From Deinococcales bacterium (lineage in GTDB: Bacteria; Deinococcota; Deinococci; Deinococcales; Deinococcaceae), in contig JANYFS010000327.1 of the NCBI GenBank assembly GCA_025359705.1, forward strand, positions 1 through 6,970: a DNA stretch of 6,970 nucleotides, written 5' to 3'. The position numbers were made by a program, and so were the translations under genes. The notes below the pieces were generated by a model that ran no database searches, was not told where the DNA came from, and was given only the letters and a program-made list of their open reading frames with translations. Every line of letters starts with the position of its first letter. Within the stretch, counting starts at the first letter, position 1. Shown here one piece after another: positions 1 through 6,063 of this stretch.

Positions 1-237
1 GCGGTCTGCACTGCGCCCCCCGTCATAAATCAGGTTTTTACCCTCTGGCGAGGTGATCAAAATGGAATCGCCCTGTCCTACATCCAAAAAGCGCACTGTG
101 ACTGTGCCACCCCCGCTCGAGGCTGTACCTCCGCTCGAGGGTGGTTTTTCGGTGGTGTTTTGTTTGGGACAGCCCGTTAGCAAGGCAACCACGAGCAGAA
201 TCCAAAAAAATCTCGAGGGCTTCCGATTCCACTTCAT
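1..237 (-). CDS. ComEC-like metallo-beta-lactamase lipoprotein, N-terminal part
   Basis: The gene starts at ATG 237-235 and stays open for 79 codons to the left edge, so its catalytic metal-binding region is not in view. Residues 1-23 form a lipoprotein signal: Lys/Arg-rich start, hydrophobic stretch FFWILLVVALL, lipobox LTGC with Cys23. A Ser/Gly/Thr-rich linker follows (about 24-45). Then comes VTVRFLDVGQGDSILI and a GKNLIYDGG segment (about 46-74), the typical first two strands of the metallo-beta-lactamase fold found at the C-terminus of the DNA-uptake protein ComEC and in stand-alone secreted relatives. The HxHxDH zinc motif would lie further on. The ATG overlaps the DUF3006 stop as ATGA, with GGGAG 10 bases upstream, so translation is probably coupled. 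Likely an extracytoplasmic membrane-anchored hydrolase; substrate unknown (nucleic acid is possible by analogy with ComEC). Family assignment is good; exact role is not. Confidence 0.85.
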   Translation of the reverse strand, partial: MKWNRKPSRFFWILLVVALLTGCPKQNTTEKPPSSGGTASSGGGTVTVRFLDVGQGDSILITSPEGKNLIYDGGRSADR

Positions 238-515
238 ACGCTGATGTCTCCCTCGAGGCTTTCGGTTCCACCGCTCAACTTTTCCAGCTTGGCAGAAACC
301 CGCTCGAGGGCCACTTTTTTCGCCGCAGCATCCACCACAAACTCGAGCTGACCTGGGGCAATCACTTTCAAATGCAGCACGTCGCCTTCCTGGATTTTGG
401 GCAACCACGCCAAAGGCAGATCCAAAAAAAGTTCGCCGTACTCGAGCCGTGCCAGATTCCCCTCGAGCGCGTCTACGGTCAAAACTGTTGTCAAAACTAC
501 TGGGGTTTCAGACAT
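234..515 (-). CDS. DUF3006 domain protein
   Basis: A 93-residue cytoplasmic protein with no signal or membrane segment. Residues 11-50 (VDALEGNLARLEY, then LPLAWLP and EGDVLHL) match the DUF3006 pattern: a short beta-rich domain opening with V-D-x-x-E-G and ending in an EGDVL turn. The C-terminal third (about 62-82) is charged and helical. The start chosen is ATG 515-513, 2 bases after the protease TAA, with an AAGG about 10 bases upstream. An in-frame ATG at 548 would add 11 residues overlapping the protease gene and has no better ribosome site. DUF3006 genes are commonly found beside ComEC-like metallo-beta-lactamases, exactly the arrangement here (ATGA overlap with the next gene). Biochemical function is not established. 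The short gene carries five CTCGAG sites, the highest density in the window. Confidence 0.85.
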   Translation of the reverse strand: MSETPVVLTTVLTVDALEGNLARLEYGELFLDLPLAWLPKIQEGDVLHLKVIAPGQLEFVVDAAAKKVALERVSAKLEKLSGGTESLEGDISV

Positions 516-517
516 GT

Positions 518-1675
518 TTAATTGGCCTTGGCAACGGTAGATCCCCAACCAATCACCGTAACTTGGCTGCCCACGTTATAGAGGCTCGAGGCCGCAGTGG
601 GTAAAGAAACCGTGGGAATGGTAGTGATTTCATTGCTTAGCTCGAGCAGGGCAATATCATTTTCCGTAGTGTCCGAATTATAGTTTTCGTGAACAATCAC
701 CCTCCTGACTGCCGCTCGAGTGCCACCCGAAGATAGATCTTGGGTTCCGAGCAACACCCAAACTGAATTTACATTTGCAATATCCACTGCACAGTGGGCC
801 GCTGTCATGACCCATTTGGTTCCGATCAAGCTTGCACCACAAAATTGTGCATCATAGTTGTTGGTATAGCCTCTAGCTAATAATCCAACCATAAAAGGAT
901 ATGAACCCGCTGCGGCAACATTCCCACCCACAATTCGAGTTGTCTTAGTGGTTACGAGTGTTCCTGTTTTACCTAAAATCCAATTGAGATATTGATCGGT
1001 ACGGGTATATACTCCTGGGTATTTATCGTTGGCGCAGCCAATCCCAAAGCTGACAATGCCCAGTTGTACCCAGCTCGAGCCACTTTTCCCAAGTAGTGGC
1101 CCACCGCTATCCCCTTGGCATGAATCTTTTTGCGGAGCAGTTGCACACAACATGCCATTTGTAATTCCACCTTGATAAGCAGTATTACATTGGCTGTTAC
1201 TTACAATACTCAGATCTACTTGGCGAAGTTTATAGAGATCATTTCCTCCTATTATTATAGGAGGATCAACAACGGGAGGAGTATCGATGGTGCTGGTATA
1301 GTAAATTTTTGAACTTTTAACCGATGCCGATTCTTGGTCAAATACTTTGGCGTAAAAACCAATTGCTCCATTTCCCGATGACACCATATAGGTATATGTA
1401 AAATTATTTTGAGTATCAGCGGTAATAATATTATCTGGAAGACCAACTCCTTTCGGCAGAAAATGTAATTCAACTTTAGAAATCCCTGCACCACCTGTTG
1501 CGGATAGGTTGAAAGTAATGGTTGTGGGTTTATCAATCACACTCGAAGCGGGTAAAGAACTCGAGAGGAAGGCTTTTAAAGGTTCTGGTGGAGCGACAGG
1601 TGCAGTGTTGCAGGCGGACAGCAAGCCTAAACCCAGAGCAATCGGCAAGGTGTTTTTAATCAAGGGTTTCAACAT
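518..1675 (-). CDS. Lipoprotein with circularly permuted trypsin-like (S1A) serine protease domain
   Basis: A 385-residue protein. Residues 1-22 are a lipoprotein signal with lipobox LSAC (Cys22); GAGG lies 6 bases before the ATG. Residues about 35-130 look like an Ig-like/beta-sandwich module, followed by a Pro-rich linker (131-139). The protease halves are in reverse order. The C-terminal barrel comes first (about 146-234): LRQVDLSIVS, cysteines 163/177, then KDSCQGDSGGP with Ser190 as the Ser195 equivalent and Asp184 as Asp189 (Arg/Lys specificity), Gly211/Gly221 and PGVYT. After linker 235-246 comes the N-terminal barrel: RIVGG at 247-251, CGAS...TAAHC with His294, NDIALLEL with Asp340, and GWGST at 376-380. 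The stop follows six residues after the GWG motif's Ser. Cysteine pairs 163/177, 186/214 and 279/295 match three canonical trypsin disulfides. The frame is intact, so it is probably functional. Much of the gene is AT-rich and CTCGAG-poor, suggesting acquisition. Alternative: remnant of a tandem two-protease gene. Lipoprotein and family assignments are firm; activity is inferred. Confidence 0.9.
   Translation of the reverse strand: MLKPLIKNTLPIALGLGLLSACNTAPVAPPEPLKAFLSSSLPASSVIDKPTTITFNLSATGGAGISKVELHFLPKGVGLPDNIITADTQNNFTYTYMVSSGNGAIGFYAKVFDQESASVKSSKIYYTSTIDTPPVVDPPIIIGGNDLYKLRQVDLSIVSNSQCNTAYQGGITNGMLCATAPQKDSCQGDSGGPLLGKSGSSWVQLGIVSFGIGCANDKYPGVYTRTDQYLNWILGKTGTLVTTKTTRIVGGNVAAAGSYPFMVGLLARGYTNNYDAQFCGASLIGTKWVMTAAHCAVDIANVNSVWVLLGTQDLSSGGTRAAVRRVIVHENYNSDTTENDIALLELSNEITTIPTVSLPTAASSLYNVGSQVTVIGWGSTVAKAN
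1244..1265. repeat. Perfect 9-bp inverted repeat at the permutation junction
   Basis: TCCTCCTAT and ATAGGAGGA flank a 4-base spacer (TATT). It lies inside the protease gene, over the codons for PPIIIGG, three codons before the first residue of the relocated Ser-bearing barrel (GAT at 1240-1238). It may be chance, a codon effect of PP...GG, or a trace of the rearrangement. Confidence 0.5.
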
Positions 1676-1805
1676 AATTTACCTCGAGGGGTGGGGGACA
1701 TGGCTCTATTTTACGGGTATTGCACCCTCGTTTTCATGAAATAGAAACAGCTTTCTCACACAAAACCAAATATTTTCCCCTCGAGCCAATCCTCATTCCC
1801 AAACC
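1676..1805 (-). promoter_or_regulatory. Gap between GH57 and protease genes with possible promoter
   Basis: Read on the minus strand, TAAAAT (1713-1708) matches the -10 consensus at 5 of 6 positions and would place a start near 1701, about 25 bases before the protease ATG. The best -35 candidate 17 bases upstream (TGAAAA) is poor. The GAGG ribosome site (1685-1682) overlaps one of two CTCGAG copies in this gap (1683 and 1780). No hairpin with a T-tract is visible after the GH57 stop, so read-through from GH57 into the protease is also possible. Confidence 0.35.
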
Positions 1806-3794
1806 CTACAATTCGCGCACCGAGACGCTGTAGGCGATTCGCCTCGAGCGGTTTTTGGGCAAATCCAAATCCCATAGCGGCATCAGCACACTGGATTGGT
1901 AACTGGGGACGGGTTCGCCACCGGGTGCGTTGGGGACGTAGGTTTTGACTGGGTGATACCACAGCAGCGCCTCGCGGCCCTCGAATTGGAAATCCACCCC
2001 AATCCCCGACCATTCGTCCACAATGCTGGCTTGCGACACCTCGCGGTGTTCGGCGGTGGAACCCAAATTGCCCGCTTTGCGCCCGCTGACCATGTAATAG
2101 CGGTCTGGGGCATCGGCAGCAAGTAAGGCAAAATTCCACTCGGTACCAAAACGGGTGATGATGTCCCAGTCGCCGTGGTTGGTGATTTTGTACTCAATCT
2201 CGAGTTTGTTTTCTTTGGGCAGAATCCGCACGCTTTTTTTCAGCTCCACAGGGACAGGAACCCCCGCTGGGCCGCGCACCATGCCCATCCGTCGCAGGGT
2301 TACGCGGTTGCGGTACTTGCCTGCCTCAAAGTCGCCCTCCACAAAGTCGCCTAGCTCGAGGTAATTCCCGCTTTCAAACTCGCCCAAGCTCAGTTCGCCG
2401 CCCAAAAAGTGGTCGATCAGGCTGCGGCGCAAATAGCGGTCATACAGGTAGGTGGTTTTGCCCTCGTGGTAGGGTTCGGGGCGGCGGGCAAAGCTGTCGG
2501 TCAGGTTCACCGCTTTGGGCCTGAAATCCCATTCCACCAGCATTCCCCCACTGCGCGGGCGGAAATACAGATTCATGGTGTGGCTTTCGGCGATCACTTC
2601 ATCCACTCCGTCCGCGTCGATGTCGTTGTAATTGATCTCGAGCCAAGAGTATTTGCGCGGCTCGATGCCGTTTTCGGCCTCGATCAAATTGCGGTAGACC
2701 TCGAAACGCAAAAAATTGTGATAGGCTCCGCCAAAATTGCTGTGCCAATAGGCATCGTTGGTCTGGGCTTTCCACAAATGCACAAAAGCGGAATGCGGCG
2801 CACGGGGGGTGCTGTGCAGTTTGTTGGAGACGTAGGCCATGCGTTTTTGCATGGCAGCCACCTCGGGGTAACGCACCAGATAATTGCGCCAAAAACCCCC
2901 GCCCACAATGCGCCTGCGCCCGCCCAGCTCGCGCTGGTGACGGGTGGGCATACTCCACTCGCCCATCTCGGCGTAGGCGCTCGAGGGGACGTAGGCGTGG
3001 CCCCGTGGCGGGAATTGCTTGCGGTACTGATCCAAAGTGACCAGTTTTAGCCAGGCTTTTTGGGCCAAAAGTGCGGTGAATAACCGCTCGAGCCAGCCTT
3101 CTTCATAACAATGTTGGTGTGAATCTTGCCAAAAGCCAAATTTTTCGCCGTCTTCGCCCAAAATCAGCAATTGGCTTTCCCATTCGCTACTGCGGGCTTG
3201 TAGTTCGGCAATCAAGCGCTCGGGAGGCTGGAAAGGAAGCAAGGGTTTCAGTCGGGTGTTCATCGGGTAAATCTCGATGACTTTGCCGTCTTCTTCGGTC
3301 AGAAAACCTTTATTCAATTCGGAACGATCAAACCCCGCCCATTCAAACTGGGTATCGTCTAGCAGGGTATATTTGACCCCAGCACTTTGCAAAATCGCAG
3401 GAAAATGCGGCTCCCAAACCCGTTCGGCAAGCCACATCCCGTTGGGTCGTGTACCAAAATGCTTTTCCATAACTTCGGATTGATACCGAATTTGGCCCAA
3501 GCGGTCTTTTTCGGGAATGGCACTGAGAATGGGTTCATACATGGCCCCACCCAAGAGTTCAACTTGGTTGCGTTTGGCAAGTGCCAGCAATCTTTTGAGA
3601 AAATCGGGGTGTTTCTGAGCAAAAAAGTCCAGCAAAGCCCCCGAATAATGCAAGGTCAAGCGAACCTCTGGAAAGCGCTCGAGCGTGAGAATAAAGGGCA
3701 GATATGCCTGCTGGTACGCTTGCTCAAACATCTCGGGCATGTTCCCGCAAGGCTGATGGTTATGAATTACAAAGGCGAATTGAAGTTGTTTCAA
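1806..3794 (-). CDS. GH57 4-alpha-glucanotransferase / alpha-amylase family enzyme
   Basis: A cytoplasmic glycoside hydrolase family 57 enzyme that cleaves or transfers alpha-1,4-glucan chains, so a role in maltodextrin or glycogen metabolism is likely. From the TTG start it has 662 residues, close to the Thermococcus litoralis 4-alpha-glucanotransferase (about 659). GH57 motifs in order: HNHQP at 11-15; GGAMYEP at 82-88; WLAERVWEP with Glu124, the expected nucleophile; LLDD at about 144-147; GEDGEKFGFW at 213-222 with Asp215, the expected acid/base. AEMGEWSMP at about 275-283 begins the DUF1925 region. About 370-662 is the C-terminal beta-sandwich (DUF1926). TTG is preferred because GGGGAG lies 6 bases upstream and residue 2 leads directly into the usual KQLQFAFVIHNHQP. 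An in-frame ATG at 3851 would add 19 unlike residues and lacks a ribosome site. Sequence alone does not separate transferase from amylase activity. Confidence 0.92.
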   Translation of the reverse strand: MKQLQFAFVIHNHQPCGNMPEMFEQAYQQAYLPFILTLERFPEVRLTLHYSGALLDFFAQKHPDFLKRLLALAKRNQVELLGGAMYEPILSAIPEKDRLGQIRYQSEVMEKHFGTRPNGMWLAERVWEPHFPAILQSAGVKYTLLDDTQFEWAGFDRSELNKGFLTEEDGKVIEIYPMNTRLKPLLPFQPPERLIAELQARSSEWESQLLILGEDGEKFGFWQDSHQHCYEEGWLERLFTALLAQKAWLKLVTLDQYRKQFPPRGHAYVPSSAYAEMGEWSMPTRHQRELGGRRRIVGGGFWRNYLVRYPEVAAMQKRMAYVSNKLHSTPRAPHSAFVHLWKAQTNDAYWHSNFGGAYHNFLRFEVYRNLIEAENGIEPRKYSWLEINYNDIDADGVDEVIAESHTMNLYFRPRSGGMLVEWDFRPKAVNLTDSFARRPEPYHEGKTTYLYDRYLRRSLIDHFLGGELSLGEFESGNYLELGDFVEGDFEAGKYRNRVTLRRMGMVRGPAGVPVPVELKKSVRILPKENKLEIEYKITNHGDWDIITRFGTEWNFALLAADAPDRYYMVSGRKAGNLGSTAEHREVSQASIVDEWSGIGVDFQFEGREALLWYHPVKTYVPNAPGGEPVPSYQSSVLMPLWDLDLPKNRSRRIAYSVSVREL

Positions 3795-3800
3795 GCGGAA

Positions 3801-3806
3801 CTCCCC
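3801..3806 (-). promoter_or_regulatory. Ribosome binding site of the GH57 gene
   Basis: GGGGAG on the minus strand, 6 bases before TTG 3794-3792. It decides the start in favour of TTG over the ATG at 3851. Confidence 0.6.
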
Positions 3807-3877
3807 ATGTCCTACAAGACTTAAATTACAAAACTCAGATTTACAGAACATGCTGTAAGTTTTTTACTACTGAAAAT

Positions 3878-3906
3878 ATTATTGAACGCAATCGCGATGC
3901 TGTCAA
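3878..3906 (-). promoter_or_regulatory. Sigma-70-type promoter for the GH57 gene
   Basis: On the minus strand TTGACA (3906-3901, 6 of 6) is followed after exactly 17 bases by AATAAT (3883-3878, 5 of 6). Transcription would begin near 3871, giving a leader of about 77 bases to the TTG start. This is the best-matching promoter in the window. Confidence 0.6.
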
Positions 3907-3920
3907 ATCTTAGGGTGACA
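3901..3920. promoter_or_regulatory. Possible operator TGTCA-N10-TGACA
   Basis: A perfect 5-bp inverted repeat with a 10-base spacer, overlapping the -35 hexamer of the GH57 promoter. Spacing of about one and a half helical turns between half-sites suits a dimeric repressor, and a sugar-responsive regulator would fit a glucan enzyme. No regulator gene is in view. Confidence 0.3.
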
Positions 3921-4000
3921 AGTCAAAAAATCGCCTTGCAATTTCAAATAGATTTACCAAAATGTATCCTTCACTTTATCCGCCAGCAGTTTTTTTGAGG

Positions 4001-4018
4001 ATGCTTAATTATGCTTAA
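4001..4018. repeat. Direct repeat ATGCTTAA, two copies 10 bases apart
   Basis: ATGCTTAA at 4001-4008 and 4011-4018. One helical turn apart puts both copies on the same face of the DNA. They sit between TTGAGG and TATAAA of a weak plus-strand promoter, so a regulator site is possible but unproven. Confidence 0.35.
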
Positions 4019-4062
4019 ATATAAAAAACCTATCAAATTCAGCCTGAAATCAGAATTTCTCT

Positions 4063-4086
4063 AGCGGGTGCCATGGGTATCCCGCT
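4063..4086. repeat. Inverted repeat AGCGGG-N12-CCCGCT
   Basis: A perfect 6-bp GC-rich stem with a 12-base loop in the AT-rich control region. There is no T-tract after it on either strand, so it is not a typical terminator. It could be an operator or a leader hairpin if transcription starts near 4032. Confidence 0.3.
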
Positions 4087-4176
4087 TGGGTTAAGGGAAT
4101 CTACACAAAAAGAAGTAAAAAACTCCAGACTCGCGCTTTTTTTAGCGCTTCGGAAACTTCGCTCGAGCGGGTCGCG

Positions 4177-4182
4177 TATACT
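4177..4182 (+). promoter_or_regulatory. Possible -10 element for the kinase gene
   Basis: TATACT matches the -10 consensus at 5 of 6 positions and ends 15 bases before the kinase ATG, implying a leader of only 8-9 bases. No good -35 is seen 16-18 bases upstream. The ATG has no Shine-Dalgarno and is directly preceded by the palindrome AAGCGCTT (4190-4197). Short-leader or leaderless starts are common in Deinococcota. Confidence 0.35.
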
Positions 4183-4197
4183 GAGCTTGAAGCGCTT

Positions 4198-6063
4198 ATG
4201 GCCTTAATCTGTCCTTTTTGTGGAACCACCAACGACGATACCGCCACGGTTTGTAAAGTGTGCGGGGGCATTCTCTCCTCAAATTCGCTTTATTTGCGCC
4301 AAGGCCACAAGCTGGGGCGGTATGAATTGGGTAAAGTTTTAGGGCAGGGCGGTTTTGGCATCACCTACGCCGCTCGAGATACTTTTTTGACCCGTGGGGT
4401 CGCCATCAAAGAATTTTTCCCCGAAGGTTCGCACCGTATTGGGGATAAAGTTATTTCGCCACGCAATCTGGATTTTGCCCTCGAGCGGGGTAAGTTCCTC
4501 GAGGAAGCCCGTTTGCTGGCCCAGTTCGACCACCCAGGAATTGTGCGGGTCTGGGACGCATTCGAGGCCCACGATACCGCGTACCTAGTGATGGAATTTT
4601 TGCGCGGCGAAACCTTGGGCAAACGTATGGAACGCCCCATCACTCCACTCGAGGTGACCACCATTGCCATCCAGATTTCTGAGGCGCTCGAGGCGGTACA
4701 CCGTGAGGGTTTGCTGCACCGCGACATCAAGCCAGACAATATTTTCTTGATTAATGAAGTAGCTGGAACGGTGACAAATGCCACAGCAAATGCAACCAGA
4801 GCAGTATTGATCGACTTTGGTAGCGCTCGTGGCTTTGCCCAAGGCCAAGCCAGCACCCACACTCGCTTGGTGACACCTGGTTACGCTCCACCCGAGCAAT
4901 ACGCCAGCCAAGCCAAATTTGGCCCCTACACCGATTTGTACGCACTGGGTGCGACTTTGTATCACGCATTGTCTGGCAAAATGCCGCCTGCCGCTACAGA
5001 CCGTCTTTTGGGAACCACTCTCGAGCCGCTGCCCAGAAGCGTGCCTGCCAACCTGCGAGATTTTGTAGAGCGCTGTTTGGCCCTCGAGGTGGCAAAACGT
5101 CCGCAAGATGTGCGCGAAGTGCTGGGGTTGCTGCGGGGAGACCGCGTGGCGGTTCCTGTGATGACCACTTCCTCGAGTGTACCCGCTCACAATCCTTCAC
5201 AAAATAACCCACCCCAAAATAACCCTGTACACCACAATGCTGGCCCCTCGAGCGCCCCAAAACCCACTCCCAGTCCAGCCAACTCGGGTCCTGCACACCC
5301 GCCCAGCGCTTTGATTTCTCCACCAGGCGAAAACTTATTCAAGGCCATTCAATTCGCCCCAGAAGGCTCCACCTTGCGGCTCGCCGCTGGTAAATTTGCG
5401 CTGCCCCGTTCCCTCGAGCTAAAAAAGGGTCTGACCCTGATTGGCATGGGCCGCGACCAAACCCGCATCACCGGAACCGACGAAGGCTATTTGATCTACT
5501 CGAGCGCTGGAACTTTGCGCCTGTATGGGTTAAGCCTCGAGCATGTCAGCCGCAAACCTGCCGATGTGCTGGTCTCGAGCAGTCGCCTCGAGCTGGACGA
5601 TTGTGCTATTCGTGGCGGCCTGTCCGACCCTTCGGGCGATGGAGGCAACGGGATTGTGCTGCTGGGTGGCGCAGATGCCACCATCAAAAACTGTATTTCC
5701 GAACAAAACGGCTCGAGCGGGATTTTTTTATCCGACAATGCACGGGCTTTCCTCGAGGGGAACCAATTGGTCTACAACAAAAGCTGTGGGGTGGCTTTTT
5801 TTGGACAATCCAGTGGAACCGCCCGCCGCAACACCTTGGCCTACAACGACTTACACGGCGCAGTCGTCACCGACGATGCCCAACCCATCCTCGAGGAGAA
5901 CACCTTCGAGCGCAACAAAGAATGCGGCGTGGCCTTTCTGGGTCGCTCGAGGGGTCGCGCCTTCGACAACACCGTTACAGGGAACGCTTTACACCCCATC
6001 TTCGTATCCAAAGAGAGCCGCCCCAGTTTGCAGGGGAACTCGGGGCATGTGGTTAGGAAGTAG
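4198..6063 (+). CDS. Zinc-ribbon Ser/Thr protein kinase with C-terminal parallel beta-helix
   Basis: A 621-residue protein with no signal peptide or membrane span, so cytoplasmic. Residues 5-22 are a zinc ribbon (CxxC at 5/8 and 19/22). Residues 42-312 are a Hanks-type kinase: GQGGFG at 49-54, VAIKEFFPEG with Lys71, alpha-C Glu at 102/103, HRDIKPDN at 174-181 with catalytic Asp176, DFG at 206-208, and GYAPPEQY at 228-235. All catalytic residues are present, so it should be active. The IKEFFP and APPEQY forms mark a bacterial kinase subgroup. Residues about 187-201 are a Thr/Asn/Ala-rich insertion before the DFG strand. A Pro/Asn/Ser-rich linker spans about 320-372. Residues about 375-617 are repeats of roughly 22-23 residues (GIFLSDN, GVAFFGQ, GAVVTDD, GVAFLGR), typical of a right-handed parallel beta-helix of the NosD/pectate-lyase type, probably a binding or scaffold module. 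No terminator separates it from the VWA gene, so the two probably work together. It carries 18 CTCGAG sites. Confidence 0.92.
   Translation: MALICPFCGTTNDDTATVCKVCGGILSSNSLYLRQGHKLGRYELGKVLGQGGFGITYAARDTFLTRGVAIKEFFPEGSHRIGDKVISPRNLDFALERGKFLEEARLLAQFDHPGIVRVWDAFEAHDTAYLVMEFLRGETLGKRMERPITPLEVTTIAIQISEALEAVHREGLLHRDIKPDNIFLINEVAGTVTNATANATRAVLIDFGSARGFAQGQASTHTRLVTPGYAPPEQYASQAKFGPYTDLYALGATLYHALSGKMPPAATDRLLGTTLEPLPRSVPANLRDFVERCLALEVAKRPQDVREVLGLLRGDRVAVPVMTTSSSVPAHNPSQNNPPQNNPVHHNAGPSSAPKPTPSPANSGPAHPPSALISPPGENLFKAIQFAPEGSTLRLAAGKFALPRSLELKKGLTLIGMGRDQTRITGTDEGYLIYSSAGTLRLYGLSLEHVSRKPADVLVSSSRLELDDCAIRGGLSDPSGDGGNGIVLLGGADATIKNCISEQNGSSGIFLSDNARAFLEGNQLVYNKSCGVAFFGQSSGTARRNTLAYNDLHGAVVTDDAQPILEENTFERNKECGVAFLGRSRGRAFDNTVTGNALHPIFVSKESRPSLQGNSGHVVRK

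Larger units (their letters stand above)
3907..4197. promoter_or_regulatory. AT-rich divergent control region
   Basis: About 290 bases between the GH57 promoter and the kinase start, with no convincing gene. Contents: the inverted repeat 3901-3920 at its edge; a T-run and TTGAGG at 3995-4000 with TATAAA at 4020-4025 (19-base spacing, a weak plus-strand promoter); direct repeats at 4001-4018; an inverted repeat at 4063-4086; GCGCT-T6-AGCGC at 4133-4148, a small hairpin without a trailing T-tract; the 10-bp palindrome CGCTCGAGCG at 4160-4169; and TATACT at 4177-4182. Only one CTCGAG (4162) occurs here, the lowest density among the non-coding gaps. Confidence 0.5.

Noticed and set aside
38..271. 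77-codon minus-strand frame overlapping the left-edge genes
   Set aside because: It is out of frame with the MBL lipoprotein gene, which has a lipobox and the family motif LDVGQGDS. This frame shows no domain and would overlap two real genes.
1240..1250. Internal AGGAGG followed by ATG on the minus strand in the protease gene, suggesting a separate start for the Ser half
   Set aside because: The spacing is only 2 bases, the ATG is out of the protease frame, and that frame stops after eight codons.
518..1675. Protease gene as a pseudogene
   Set aside because: The frame is intact from signal peptide to stop, all catalytic and disulfide residues are present, and the domain length is normal once the halves are reordered.
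2409..3050. 213-codon open frame on the plus strand inside the GH57 gene
   Set aside because: It is the antisense shadow of a well-supported GH57 gene, and its protein has no recognisable motifs.
3387..3824. 145-codon plus-strand frame
   Set aside because: It is antisense to the GH57 catalytic domain, with no ribosome site or known motif.
4133..4148. GCGCT-T6-AGCGC as a transcription terminator
   Set aside because: The stem is only 5 bp, the T-run is in the loop and no T-tract follows on either strand.
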